From Takakia lepidozioides (lineage: Eukaryota > Streptophyta > Takakiopsida > Takakiales > Takakiaceae): 64,000 nucleotides of DNA. The notes beneath the pieces were generated by a model that was not told where the DNA came from, did no database searches, and saw nothing but the letters and a program-made list of their open reading frames with translations. Positions 1 to 11,665 of the stretch are shown in pieces. The stretch lies in the NCBI GenBank assembly GCA_030704615.1, contig CM060732.1, positions 69,791,053-69,855,052 of the forward strand. The letters are read 5' to 3'. The translations under genes were made by a program, and so were the position numbers. Positions within the stretch are counted from its first letter, which is position 1. Each line of letters starts with the position of its first letter.

Positions 1-299
1 ATGTCCAACACCACATATCCTAAGTTAATCGACTCTATATCTTGGAAACAAGACCGCCCTGTCAAACAGGGTGAGCCTTGGGAGAAGAGAGTAAAAGAGA
101 TTCTCTCAAGGATCTGAATCTAGACCTGCAAGTCTTGACCTTGTTGGATAAACCTGACTTAGAGAGTGTAGTACCAAAGCCATGTCTGTTACCAAAAAAT
201 TGTCCGATGAAAATGAAATTAGGAAGAAAACTTCCCTGAACCTGTTTCCAGTATGTGACATGGGGGAGGACATCATGGATGCGCTCAAGGGTCTATCCC

Positions 300-410
300 A
301 CTCTTGGCACCAGACCTAAATTTAAAGTCAGGGCAGGAAGACTACTTTTGAACAGTAAACAGAAGCAGAGAGGAAAGGGAGAGTGCAATTTCCCTGACGT
401 ACCTTTGCTG
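300..410 (+). mobile_element. LINE-like reverse-transcriptase C-terminal scrap
   Basis: A short open stretch contains NSKQKQRGKGECN, which recurs at about 34,465-34,515, where it leads into a CPLCG cysteine motif typical of the C-terminus of plant LINE polyproteins. Here the similarity breaks off straight after GECN, so the zinc motif is missing. The flanking sequence (1-300 and 410-788) shows no gene I can recognise and is fairly GC-rich after 430. This is best read as a truncated LINE fragment. Confidence 0.35.
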
Positions 411-788
411 CTGCTGGTGCTTGAAGCGAGCTGCTGCGGTGTTGTCGTGGGTGCCAGCGGCGCGGGTCCCCGCCGCTGCAAGGCGTCTCTCCCCCGCTCA
501 CCATGGCTCTCTCTCTCTTCAGCTCGTTAGGTCGCGCCTCTGCGCAGTGTTCCTACACACAGGGGAGAGAGACATCAGCCCGTGCTTAGGGCAAGAAAGA
601 AAGTAAGAAAGTGAGGGAGGAGGCAGTGCTTACCTTGGGCGTTGGAGCGGCGTTGGCAAACTCCTTGGGGCCTTTCGACCACCTCGGGCTCAGCAGCAGG
701 TGCGTTTCTCCTCCACCCTAAACCCCACTCTCTGAACTACCTCTCTCCCAAAGAACAAACGAAAAGGAGGGGAAAGAGATGCTTCAAG

Positions 789-1130
789 CACTTAGGGAAA
801 AAAAAAGGCGCGGTGCCCGCGCCCGGCCGTCGCACGCCTGTGCCCGCCCTTTTTTTTAAATGTAAAATGAAGTTTGCGACGGCTTGCGACCCCCGGCATA
901 AATAAAAAACACGTCCCCCCGCGACGGCTGTCTGTCGCGGGGTACGACCCCAGGTAAAAAAAAAAAAAAAAATGCGACGCCAGGGTATCGCAGGAGGCGA
1001 CGGCCGGCCTTTCTGGGTTTAGGGTTTAGGGCCTTTTGGGTTTCTTAGTTTTTATTTATTTTTATTTATTTTTTTCATATGGTACTAGGTTAGGGTGTTT
1101 GCTTTTCTTTATGGTGCTGGGTTTTGGATT
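789..1130. repeat. GC-rich left subterminal repeats of the outer CACTA element
   Basis: Repeated GCGAC/GTCGC motifs (for example GCGACGGC, TTGCGACCCCCGGC) lead into a TTTAGGG-containing block and an AT-rich CATATGGTACT block. The same blocks occur in reverse complement at 14,560-15,284, and the GTCGC motifs recur at 28,917-29,620. CACTA transposases are known to bind short subterminal motifs present in both orientations; I infer that role here. The stretch 1,130-1,400 shows nothing recognisable. Confidence 0.6.
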
Positions 1131-1684
1131 GGCGGTTTTGTTGTGGGTCTTGGGGTTAAAAGGATAAATGGTGTAATTAGGATTCACATACCCAAAATGT
1201 GGTTCAATCTGATAATCGCAAAGCGCTGGGTCTCAACAAATTTTTCCATATTGTGAGCATCCTGAAGATAGAACGAGAGGATTTATTGTCTTGGGCTCTA
1301 GCACCATAGGGATGCTCCGCCTTTGGTTACCAATTTTGAAAGCCCCGAGGCTGAGGCATAGGGTTTTTTTGCCAACGATTTTTGAGAAATGAAAGTGTTG
1401 GTGGTGTGTGTTAATTAGGATGGGATGGAGGAAACATCGACCCGTCTCCCTCGAGGATGGGGAGGTAGTACCACATATCGATTGTGGCCCTAGAGCGACC
1501 ATTTTTCGTGGCGAGAGACCCATTGCACCTGATCCAATACAGGCTGCCGGGCACAATCGTAGAAGGGACTGGGGCCAAATTTCAGGTGATGCGGAGGATG
1601 TTGACACTCCGAGATCGAGTCGGGCACGCCGCGGGTTGCCCCCTCGCGGGCCACCCCGTCCAACCACGTCCACCTTTGACCCAA

Positions 1685-1710
1685 CCCCCCCCCCCCCCCC
1701 CCCCCCCCAG
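1685..1710. repeat. Poly-C tract
   Basis: A run of about 24 C residues broken by little else. It lies in the non-coding lead-in to the proline-rich ORF and may be length-variable or an assembly-sensitive site. Confidence 0.8.
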
Positions 1711-2094
1711 GATTGAGTGTTGGTGCACTAGTGTTGGGAACGGATACCGCCGGGCGGCACCAGACCACCGAGGCGGCGACCGCATGTTGTCGAAAAACAT
1801 TACAAGAAGAACAAGATTGCGGATGCGGCAAAGGTGAGTGTTTTTCCACCCCTCTCATTAACATTCATTCAAGTACATTTAGGTTTCTAATAATATAGTA
1901 TGATTGGTAAGCATACATGAATCAAAATTACGACATAAGTATTGATGCGTGTTCACTGCACACATTGCAGCCACGACTTGATGCCCAAGCTCGCAATCAC
2001 ATTGCACAGGAGGCATTTCGCGCCGGTCTACTTGCAGAATTTGTGCCAGAGCATGTGCCCGATGTGACCAGTTGGTTCCCCCGGCAGCACGTAG

Positions 2095-2469
2095 ATGAGA
2101 TGCGTAGGGCCGAGGGGTATCGTAGGTGTCGTAGGCGTTATGGCCGGCGACGAGCACCCCCTCCAGTTTCCTCAGGCGGTCCCCCTGATTGTGGCCTCCC
2201 CCCCGTCTGTTTCTTTGCCTGATCCACCTCCGGTTGTACCTGATCCGGACGTTGTACCCCCGGCTGCACCTCCGACATTACATCCTCAACCACCTCCACT
2301 TTCATCTCCTCCGCCAGTACCACCTCCACCTCCACCTCCACTCCACGTGCATGTGCCCCCCGAACCCCTAGGAGAGGTCGGCTTCGCCCTAGGTTTCCTC
2401 CCCTTCGGCTTGGGCGGCCTGAGCCGGATCCTCGCCCCCGATGGGAAGCGCATAGGACTATGTTACTGA
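2095..2469 (+). CDS. Proline-rich ORF in the outer CACTA element, cargo candidate
   Basis: An ATG-initiated frame of 124 codons. Residues about 40-95 are dominated by Pro with Pro-Pro-Leu and Pro-Pro-Val repeats, then the C-terminus turns Gly/Leu-rich. An overlapping open frame from 1,917 (ATG) carries a more ordinary composition (a HIAQEAFRAGLLAEF stretch) and may be the preceding exon of the same gene. It lies 41 bp upstream of the SET-like segment and could be the N-terminal part of that protein, joined by an intron or frameshift. Product unknown; it may be a low-complexity by-product of degenerate sequence. Confidence 0.3.
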   Translation: MRCVGPRGIVGVVGVMAGDEHPLQFPQAVPLIVASPPSVSLPDPPPVVPDPDVVPPAAPPTLHPQPPPLSSPPPVPPPPPPPLHVHVPPEPLGEVGFALGFLPFGLGGLSRILAPDGKRIGLCY

Positions 2470-2509
2470 GGACCGTCCAGTCGTTGTTGGGGAATCATCT
2501 CGAGAAAAT

Positions 2510-2884
2510 GTGAAGTTCGAGTATTGGGGGAGACGGTATGTTGTGAGAGCCGCTACAGACCCTGCTATGGGTCGGGGTTTATTCACGGTCAATGATATTG
2601 TGGTTCCTCCTCGGAGAAACAGCATGGTGGACTTGTTTCCCTACTACGGTCCATACTACACCTCCGCGGAGTTCCGTACATTACGTCTCGAAGCCCCATA
2701 CATCCTACCCTACATTTTGTGTGTCAACGGACAGGATGTACGTAAATGGGGGTTGTCTCCCATTGAGATCAAATTTTGTGATGGTGACCCCAACATCTTC
2801 GGCAATGTTGCTGGGCTGGTCAATAGTTCTTTTGGTCATCCTAGGAGAACCAATGTAGTATGGGACGCGAAGCGATGGGCATGA
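2510..2884 (+). pseudogene. SET-domain-like protein fragment carried by the CACTA element
   Basis: The frame opens without an ATG and ends at TGA (2,882-2,884). It reads through GRGLFTVNDI near the start, Tyr-rich YYGPYYTSAEF in the middle, and GNVAGLVNSSFGHPRRTN near the end. This order resembles the SET-domain pattern G-x-G-L, then Y-x-G, then the G-N-x-A-x-x-[IL]-N-x-S-...-N signature that binds S-adenosylmethionine in lysine methyltransferases. The resemblance is by eye only. There is no full catalytic domain (no clear C-terminal Tyr or cysteine-rich post-SET), so it is likely a captured and decayed fragment. It lies inside the transposon, upstream of tnp2. An alternative is a transposon-specific protein of unrelated origin. 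Confidence 0.45.
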
Positions 2885-3169
2885 GAGCTTTTGTGGTCAT
2901 ACGTCAGTATACTGTGAGGGGATGCACATGTTGTGATGACATGTGCTAGTATGGACTATTAGGGCTGGCAGCAACTATTTGCATCATACGAGTTCTCCCG
3001 GGATGATTGGGACCTCCGATTATAGCGTGAGTGGGATGTGTATGATAGAAATAGGGTTCTTTTGAGACAGGGATCGCGTAGAGGGGCATTGTAGATATTC
3101 TCATGATGTACTTTGTATACATCCGATTAATCGATTGATATAATTTTTTTTCTTGTTGCTCGTGTGGGT

Positions 3170-4020
3170 TGCAACTTTGCATATGTGATCTAAACATACT
3201 TATGCACATGTGGACCAAATATGAGCTTGAACCAAGTTGATTCAATGGGTCATTCTAGTGTTGAACGCAGCTACGTGTCATAGAGACGGAAAATTGTGTT
3301 TCGCTTGCAGATGATTTTTTTTTTATTCTATTTTCAAGCCATATGCTTAATGATAGCATATGCAATGTGCGTGCAAAAATTTGGGAGTAAACAAAAGTCA
3401 TTTGGACCCATAACCAGATTTTGTTCTCTCATTTGCACTCCAAAGTTGAGTTATCCTCAATTTCATGCACTCTTGATAGAGAGTTTTGCAAAAGTGACCC
3501 TAGAAACACACTTTTTTTTTTCCTTTTTTTTTTTTGTCCCATTTTTTGCTTGGATGCAGTGGTGCAAAGCTTGATGTAACAGAACAAAACAGAGCTAAAA
3601 ATAAAATCATTACGCCCCCAAAACCACAATCATATATTTCTAAATGCAAATATTTATTTTAAAATCAATTTAGATTCGATTTAATTCAAAATTGGTGCAA
3701 GGGTGAGTGCGTCGTTGAGGAGTCATTTTTTTTATTTTTTATTTTTTCCTGCTGGATCTTTGTACAGGTGTTGCACACATATCTAAGCACATGTAGGAAA
3801 AAATGACGCTTCAGCCACATCCGTTTGTTGGGTGCAATGGCATGAGAGGATTTTCTTTCACATTTTATAGCAAAATTGGTTGATAGGGTGAATGCGTCAT
3901 TGGGGTGGGGGGGGGATGATTTTGTTTGGGTTTGAAACTTTGCATGCGTGTACGTTGTGCACATACATGTAATTATTGAATGACATATTTGATGCACACA
4001 CACATTGAAGGTGTTGTTGC
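3170..4020. repeat. Copies of the 120-bp-period dispersed repeat family
   Basis: Blocks such as CATATGCTTAATGATAGC, CATTTGGACCCATAACC and CATGCACTCTTGATAGAGAG recur at 16,690-16,950, 18,500-18,760 and 19,450-19,740 with the same order and spacing. The 3.2-4.0 kb stretch between the SET-like fragment and tnp2 is built from this family and contains no gene I can support. Confidence 0.6.
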
Positions 4021-4089
4021 AATTCGCTTATAATGAAATGTATGGTTGCAAGGACACATTATAATATATGTGCATATGTTCATTTGTTC

Positions 4090-6300
4090 GTATCAGGACT
4101 TTGTCCATCCCTTCCCGGTTTTTCCTCTTGGCACCCCATCCGAAACAACCCAAGTACATCAGGCGGGACCGTGGGCGAGACGTCGCCCACGGTACCGGAC
4201 GATGATGACGATGATGGTGATAGTGATGACAGTGACAACAACAATGAGCATGGAATTAACCAGGAGGATGTGCAAGCCATGGAGGATCTCTTAATGCATC
4301 ATGTGGGCGCTGATGCATCCCATGAAGAGGAAACCCGGCCAATCGATGATCCTGAAATGGCCCCCTCAAATGACATGGAGAGGGAGGCGAGAACTCCCTT
4401 GTACGAAGGGGCGAAAGTGAGTCGACTTTCAACAATCTTACTTTTGCTCAATCTTCAAATTCGATTTGGCATAAGTAATGTTGGGATGTCTGCCATAATG
4501 CGAACTATTGCAGACTATATCCTTGCTCCACACTTGAAACCCAAGATGCCACGGTCGCGGAAAGAGGCGCGCGAAGTCTTGACTCTGTGGGGATGGGCTA
4601 TAAGATTTTTCATGCATGTCCATGTGATAAAACCCTATACTACGGAGAGGATTCGCATCTCACCAAGTGCCCAAAGTGCAAGAAAGACCGATATCGGGAT
4701 GATGTCCAAGGGAAAAAAGTACCACGCAAGGTATAAGCGCCATTCCCCTCGCATGGAGATTATTAGAGAGTAGTACTAATGCAAGATCTGATTGTGGTTT
4801 TGGAAGGAGTGAGTGAGGAGTGGAAGGAGCGACGTTTGGTTTTGACCATTCACACCCAAATGAGGGAGAGGCTGCATAAAGGGAAAGCATAAGGGTGTTG
4901 TATTATCTAATGGGATGATTACATGTGGGGGGCGTGGGGTATTTCATCCTAGAAAATGCATTACTTTCCGATCATCCCGCGATTGAGGGCACAGTACCGA
5001 AGCCCCGAATTGGCCAGACTCATGAGATGGCACGCCTCGCATCGGAGCCCCCCGGGAAAGGTGTGCGGGCCACAAGATTCACAAGCATGGAGGCATATTG
5101 AAGAGATGTGGCCTTTCTCTTGGAGGACCCACGACATGTCCACCTCGGCTTCTCCTCGGATGGGGTCAACCCATTCTCTGTCCAGTCATGTAGTCATTCC
5201 ACTTGGCCGGTGACCATGGTGAATTACAACATCCCTCCGTATCTTTCAATTAAAAAAGCCATATCATGTTGGTTGCCATTGTGCAGTGAGTGTACTCATT
5301 TCATGTTTATTATTGCCTTCACTTTACATTAAACTTCTGATCTTTGACGCAATTCGGATGCAAGATTGATGAGTGACATAATCATGGAGTAAGACGTGTA
5401 ATTCATTTTGTAGTATAATCTGCATATTGGTGGAGACAATGTCTCAGGGAAAAAACAAGTGGCAAACATGGACACGTACTTGCGACCTCTTGTTGATGAA
5501 CTTAAAGAGCTATGGAGGGGGGTCCCGGCATTGGATGCTTCACTTGACCCTATGGCCGGACAATCTTTTCAGATGAGAGGATCTTGCTTTGGACAATGCA
5601 TGATTATCCAGGTATATTATGTTCCCCATGAACAACCCGCGTACATTCACTTGTCAATCCGGATGAGGATGAGGATTGGATTGATTGAAGTAGCGGCGAC
5701 AGTCTTGTGCACCGTAGTGGGGTAGATGGCATTATGGGCCATGCACATGACAACTTTTTGTTTTTGCTAATGTGGCGGGATGTGTAGTACAGACTAACTG
5801 TTTGCTCGGGGCTAAGCACCAAAGGGTACCATGCATGCTTGCATTGTGGCGATGATCTTGATGCACATAGCTCCCGCCATCTTCACAAGATGGTGTATCC
5901 CAACTACCGCAAATTTCTTCCTATGAGCCATCGATGGAGAAGAAGAGAGAAACACTTGTTTGATGGCAAAGAGGAAGTACGTCCCCCCCCTATGACACCG
6001 TCCGGGCAGTTTTGGGAGGACCGATGGAAGGAGGCCCATGCGGGCACGGACGGTGAAGTGGACGTGCCCGGCATGAAACGACTTTCAATCTTCTACGAGT
6101 TGCCATATTGGGCGGTACATATTCCACAAAAACCGTCAATATCCCTATGCATGCATGTGATATTGCACATTTGGTATGCGTTGCATTGTCACTTTCACGT
6201 AAAATTTTTGTGTAAGTCTTTGTGGGTGGGGATATATGTAGGACCTGAAGATTCGCCATCTTCTAGATCCCATGCATATTGAGAAGAATGTCTGCTCGTC
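4090..6300 (+). pseudogene. CACTA transposase tnp2 (TNPD-type), frameshifted
   Basis: TNPD/tnp2 is the catalytic transposase of CACTA elements. The sequence shows, in order: an acidic N-terminal stretch (Asp/Asn-rich, about 4,195-4,250); LYEGAK-type entry (about 4,400); a zinc-binding block HACPCDK ... KCPKCKK (about 4,615-4,695); YFPIIPRLRAQYRSPE (about 4,962); LGFSSDGVNPF (about 5,147); NLHIGGDNVSG (about 5,430); LHCGDDLD (about 5,840); and PMHIEKNVCSSLF (about 6,270). All are family landmarks. Reading them needs frame changes near 4,590, 5,115, 5,585 and 6,305, plus probable introns near 4,735-4,955 and 5,290-5,415. The gene is therefore broken. Function is known from the family; inactivity is inferred. 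Confidence 0.8.
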
Positions 6301-7390
6301 CCTTTTTTCGGGTTCTTCATGGCACGCCGGCAAAGAAGGGAGTGGCTGCAAAAGGAGATTCTCTCGGTGTTAGAAAGGAGCTTGAGGAGCAGGGTCGCAT
6401 GCGCCATCTATGGGCCGAACAAAATGGTGTGGACCCAAAGGGTGTTGTACGGTGGAAGTATAGGCGCGCACTTGGCAATGGACAAAGGAGGAATACAAAG
6501 AAAGTGATAGCCACCATAAGTGTTGTCCGAACACCAACTGGTTATGGGTCATCCCTCCGTACGAAGTTCAGCGAAGAAGACGGGGTCCATGGTTTGAAGT
6601 CTCATGACTACCACAATCTATTGCAAGACATCTTGCCCATTGCAGTACGTGGGACATTGACTCCCGAGGTTCGTGAGACAATCTATAGATTGGGAGGCTT
6701 GTTCCGGTGGATTTGCTCCAAAGAGTTGGAAGAAGCAGATTTTCCACGCATGAAGAAGGAGGCGGCGGAGGTAATGTGTATGTTGGAGATGCACCTTCCT
6801 CCCTCCTTCTTTGACATCCAAGTGCACTTGGTAGTGCACTTAGTGGAAGAGGCTTCGATTGCGGCCCCGTTCATTCTCGGTGGATGTACTTCCTTGAGCG
6901 TTATATGAAGACTTTGAAAGGATTTGTAAGACAAATGGCGCACCCGGAGGGTAGCATGGCGGAGGGGTATACGTTGCAAGAAGCTATGTTCTATTGCACG
7001 GAGTACATGGCAAGGGTGGATGAGGAATCCCCTCGGATGTGGAAGGAAGAGGAGGATGCACGAACCAATGACATCGTTTTGCCCAAAAAATCGAAGAGGG
7101 TAAAATTGCCGACCTTGGTGATTGAGCAAGCGCATGACTTCATATTGAAGAACACCCCATCCATACATGAGTGGGAGGCAAGATACAATAATCTTGTTCA
7201 GCAACGAGAGGAGGAGACGCTTGCATGGAGGCGGAACCATCCAAGGCCGGTTACTAGACGCCCACGACGAGGAGCGGGCCGCCGGAATGTTCCTTCACAA
7301 AATTTGCCCATGGAATTGCAGCCTCTAAGTTCATTCCAACAGTGGCTTCGGACTTCAGTTTATGACGTCGTTGCTCAAGAGAGGTGGTTT
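6300..7390 (+). pseudogene. tnp2 gene continuation: DUF4218 region
   Basis: Continuation of the same transposase. Landmarks are GLKSHDYHNLLQDILPIAVRG (about 6,590), an ICSKELEE helix (about 6,710), LPPSFFDIQVHLVVHL (about 6,798), then FLERYMKTLKGFVRQMAHPEG (about 6,888) and GYTLQEAMFYCTEYM (about 6,966). These match the DUF4218 domain that follows tnp2 in plant CACTA elements. One base is missing near 6,878, between SFFD...FIL and the MYFLERYMK block, so the frame shifts there. A basic Arg/Pro-rich linker (RPVTRRPRRGAGRR, about 7,240) follows. Confidence 0.75.
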
Positions 7391-8212
7391 CAGATTTGGT
7401 GCAAGACATTGCAAGGGGCCCCTCTCAATTCGCGACCTCATACACGGCGGTTTGGGTTCACGGTCGTCATTTCCGCATTCGTGCTCTTGACATGAAGCGC
7501 AAAACAACCTTTGATTCTGGCTTGTGTGCCACATATTGGCAAGACTCCGTGTGGGGCAAGGGAGATACACAACCTGCTATGAGCAAACTTGAGTACATTG
7601 GAGAGCTTGAGAGCATACTCCAACTTCAGTATACAAGGTACCGGCCTCTTCTCTTCAAGGGAAGGTGGTTCCAGCCACATCTTGTGGGGCCCTCCGCAAC
7701 ACTAGTGCAAGATGATTGTGGTTTCATGCGCGTCAATGCAGATAGGCTCAACCCTACTCATCGTCCCCCCGATGAGCCTTTTTCACGGCCTTCAGACATG
7801 GAGCAAGTTTTCTTCTCCGATGACAAAACAAGAGGGGGGAATTGGAAGGTGGTTGTGCTTGCTCAGCCAAGAGGAAGACGTATCTATCATGGTCTCGGAT
7901 CTCCATGGGGTAAGGCGATTGCGGTGGACGAAGAGACTGGTCATAATGATGCTGATGATGGAGGTTGGGTAGAGGGGGGTAGAAGATGATGACGCCCCGG
8001 ACAATGCATCCTGGACCCTATATGATGAAGCTCTAGAAGATACGGATGTTGGAGAAGGAGACGAAAACACGGCCATTGACAACGAGGTGGAGGATGACTC
8101 GGAGGTGCCTTTTGAGAGCCCAGCCATTTATGACGATGACTCCGATGACGAAGAAGACTTGCAGCTTGATGAGGATGAAGAGGCTCCAGATGATGATGTT
8201 CAAGTTCATTAG
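7384..8212 (+). pseudogene. tnp2 gene end: DUF4216 region and acidic tail
   Basis: After a frameshift near 7,390 the frame reads RALDMKRKTTFDSGLCATYW, LFKGRWFQPHLVG, DDCGFMRVNADRLN and EQVFFSDD, the pattern of the DUF4216 domain at the C-terminus of CACTA tnp2 proteins. A further shift near 7,980 leads into a strongly acidic tail (Asp/Glu runs from 8,085 to 8,205) that stops at TAG, 8,210-8,212. The nested CACTA element inserts 94 bp beyond this stop. Confidence 0.75.
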
Positions 8213-8308
8213 ACACAAAATCAAAGCTACATAACAATTCTCGCACCGAACTGGACCCATCCCTTCGATTGATTGTACATGTACATGCATATTGTACTTT
8301 ATTTCTAT

Positions 8309-8337
8309 CACTAGAAGAAAAACGCGAAATAACCACT
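8309..8337 (+). repeat. Left terminal inverted repeat of nested CACTA
   Basis: Begins CACTAGAAGAAAAACGCG; pairs with 14,382-14,410, 18 bp perfect and 27 of 29 overall. Confidence 0.95.
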
Positions 8338-9200
8338 GGCCCCCTTAACCACTCTTGTCTTTTATCACTCTATAAATCACTCCAAGTAATGGTAACCACT
8401 GGTTAGTGGTTAATTCCGATGAAATGCCATGGTGGCATCATATGGAGTGGTTGGAAGTGGTTTCAACCACTGAGTAATCCACGTGTAATATTTAATTTTA
8501 TATTTATTATTCGACATTTGGTTAAATATTTATATTAATAATGATAATATCCGACATGGACGGGTACAGTGATAAATTATGAGTGGTTAAAGACACCTCA
8601 GTGATAGGAAGTGGTTGAAACCACTTTCTACTCCACGTGTAATAATTTTTTTTAAAGATTTTTATCATTTCAAAATATATTATTCCACGTGGACGAGGAT
8701 AGTATACGTAGATTTGGAGTGGTTAAAGACCCCCCAGTGATTGGTACCACTTGCACAGTGGTGGAATGTGAGTGGTTAAGACCCTTTTGTAACTGGAACC
8801 ACTCTTCAAGTGGGCACTTGTGAGTGGTTACATACACGTGAGTGATTGATATTACTTCTGTGGTGGGTTGTGAGTGGTTGAAGACACCTGAGTGATGGGA
8901 GGTGATTGAAACCACTTGCTACTCCACGTGTAATAATTCAATTTTTATTTAAGATTTATCATTTCAAAATATATTTAATTATGAACTATATTATTCCACG
9001 TGGACGGGAACAGTATACGTAGATCTGGAGTGGTTAAAGACCCCCATTGATTGGTACCACTTTGAGAGTGGTGTAGAGTGAGTGGTTACAGACCATTTAG
9101 TAACTGGAACCACTCGACTAGTGGTTACGCGTTAGTGATTACATACACATCAGTGATTGGTATTACTTCTGTGGTGAAAAACTTTAGTGGTTTGTGTGTT
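8338..9200. repeat. Left subterminal AACCACT/AGTGGTT repeat array
   Basis: The heptamer AACCACT or its reverse complement AGTGGTT occurs again and again, many copies set in AGTGGTTAAAGAC, with two longer direct repeats (around 8,580-8,760 and 8,880-9,070). The matching array is at 13,575-14,380. This is the usual architecture of transposase-binding subterminal regions in CACTA elements. Confidence 0.8.
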
Positions 9201-9395
9201 GATGGAAAACCCAAAATCCATCCATCTATCGCTACATTCATCCATCCAGTCATGAGTGAGGGGACTTAGCGTTTTTTTTTGTCTTCCCTGCCATTGTGGC
9301 ATCTGTTTTTTTTCTTTGTGTCGAGTTTGATCGTGAAAGACAAACATGACAGCTATGTTTGTTTTCTTATAGTGTCGAGTCTGATCATGAGAGAC

Positions 9396-9740
9396 GACGA
9401 GCGGAGCTGGTGGGATAGGGACAGACATGGACTCAAGACCTAGAATCGGGGCATGAAGGTGTGCACGATGGTGGGACAACCGCGATCGCAAGGTGTGGCT
9501 TTTTCTCAATGTACAATGACGAGCGAAGCTGGTGGGATAGGGGGCAGACAGGGACTCAAGACCTAGAATCGGGGCATGAAGGCGTGCACGATGATGGGAC
9601 AACCGCGATCGCAAGGTGTGGCTTTTCTCAATGTACAATGACGAGCGGAGTTGGTGGGATAGGGGGCAGACAGGGACTCAAGCCCTAGAATCGGGGCATG
9701 AAGGCATGCACGATGGTGGGACAACCGCGATCGCGGGTTT
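9396..9740 (+). repeat. 122-bp tandem repeat, about 3 copies
   Basis: GACGAGCGGAGCTGG-type starts fall at 9,396, 9,518 and 9,640, giving two periods of 122 bp. Copies are nearly identical and contain the palindromic block ACCGCGATCGC. Part of the unit recurs near 11,790 (GATGGTGGGACAACCGCAATC). The stretch 9,740-10,985 is single-copy-looking sequence without a supportable gene. Confidence 0.85.
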
Positions 9741-10984
9741 GATACTCATGGGAGAAGGAACAACATTCTGAATTACAGTAGGAGGTCATGAAAGTGCTTG
9801 AGTGCTATGGAATGGGTGTCTCTGCTGGTGAAGTGTTGCTGGTGTACTGCCTTTAGATGTTGCTCATGCCAGCGGTACAATCATTAAAGTAGGGGATGTC
9901 TTGTGTGAAGAGATGGTGAAAGGATTGTTGAACATCTGCTGAACTTAGTTGGAAGGAGGACACAAATGAAGGATAGTGGGGAAGAATGCCAATGACATAT
10001 GAAGAGGGCAATGTACCTACTATGGGGGTAGGCTGTAGCTTTTCTGAAAGAAGATATCAGGTGGCATGCATTTGTTCCCTACTGCTTGTATCAATTAGCT
10101 TAGGAACATTCATAGACTGAGATCTACAATCAGTGGGGCATAAGGGTCTTTCAAATAGTTAAAATGCAGTTTTAAGGAGGAGTTAAAAGTGGGGGCTCTG
10201 TGATATCATGCCCTCTTCATGCAAAGGGAAAGAGAAGAGAAATCTGAAATAGAGAAGCTAGGGTTTTGCATTTTCATTTAAGTAGATGTGAATGATGTCA
10301 AAACACCATGCATCAGTGTACAATCCATGGGCAGGATATGAAGGGGTAGCAATGTCATGCCAAAGGGGATCTGTTTCTTAGATAGCTGTAGTATTAATAA
10401 AGAAGGAAAAGAAAAGCTCATGTGTAGAAACTAGGGCCTTTGCATTCTGGTTTACAGTAGAAAAGTGGCACACATATTTCTGCACCACTTACCTAGTCCA
10501 AGTATGGGCCAGTGGGGTATCTCTGATATGTTTACACTGTGGATAGGATCTGAATCTGTATAAGGATCAGAATGTACACCCTGTGATTTTCCAATGATGA
10601 CATCTGTAGGGAAGAAGAACCCTGGCATATATGATGATGTTCACTAAAGAGACCCAATAACAATTTAGATAACCTCAACCCTGTCCATGTCTTCTCTTCC
10701 GTTGCGGCGTGGATAAGGGTATAAAGTCTCTGGTCATAAATAGATTTAGAATGAATTAAGTAGGGTCTGAGTCATTTTAGAAAGAGCAAGTAGGTTGATG
10801 TCATAGGGGGGCCATGGATCACTGCTCAAGAAACAGTTAACTATAGTTTACCAGAAGGGTTTCATGCCCCTTCTTTTTCACACTACAGTGTGGCTTTTCC
10901 TTAATGTAGGATGTGAAGAAGTTTGTCCATCCTGCAAATGTGGGCTTTTGGCTCCTGTTAGTACGGTATTCTTCCTGATGTTTT

Positions 10985-11510
10985 TCAGGCCCTCTTTTGC
11001 CTGTTTTGCCCTCTTATCAGACTCGGGCCTGATATGCATATTGAATTCTGTAAGTTAGCTCGTTGGTGCAAGAGAGAGAGTCAGCTTGGTCTTAGCAGGC
11101 CGTGAGGGCACCTTCTTCTTCAACCTATTTCAGCCTGTTTTGCCCTCTTATCAAACTCAGGCCTAATATGCATATTGAATTCCGTTAAGTTAGCTCATTG
11201 GTGCAAGAGAGAGAGTCAGGTTGGTCTTAGCAGGCCGTGAGGGCACCTTCTTCTTCAACCTATTTCAGCCTGTTTTGCCCTCTTATCAGACTCGGGCCTG
11301 ATATGCATATTGAATTCTGTAAGTTAGCTTGTTGGTGCTAGAGAGAGAGTCAGGTTGGTCTTAGCAGGCCGTGAGGGCACCTTCTTCTTCAACCTATTTC
11401 AGCCTGTTTTGCCCTCTTTTCAGACTCGGGCCTGATATGCATATTGAAATCTGTAAGTTAGATCGTTGGTGCAAGAGAGAGAGTCAGCTTGGTCTTAGCA
11501 GGCCGTGCCT
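10985..11510 (+). repeat. 134-bp tandem repeat, about 4 copies
   Basis: GCCTGATATGCATATTGA-type starts lie at 11,027, 11,161, 11,296 and 11,430 (periods 134, 135 and 134). Each unit contains AGAGAGAGAGTCAG and CAGGCCGTGAGGGCACC. A decayed further copy appears near 12,110-12,180. Confidence 0.85.
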
Positions 11511-11589
11511 TGTTCAAAGCTGGAATTGTACCTATGTCATTTTGAACACTGCCTGGCAGCTCTGGAAAAGGGAAACGAGGTCGACATGT

Positions 11590-11665
11590 TTGCAAAATGA
11601 AGGCCTTGCTTGGTGCCTGCAGAATCCATGGCAATGTGGAGATGGCTGAACGTGCGGCATGAAGG
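11590..11665 (+). pseudogene. PPR E-motif fragment inside nested CACTA
   Basis: Reads C-x-IHGNVEMAERAA in one frame, matching the E-motif segment that follows the last repeat of plant PLS-type PPR proteins. It sits alone, without the rest of a PPR gene, so it is a captured fragment. Confidence 0.5.

Noticed and set aside
1017-1031. TTTAGGG repeats resembling a plant telomere
   Set aside because: Only two units, and their inverted copy at 14,637-14,652 is part of the CACTA subterminal region; no interstitial telomere array.
9396-11510. CRISPR-like regular repeats
   Set aside because: Units of 122 and 134 bp are contiguous tandem copies without spacers, inside a plant transposon.
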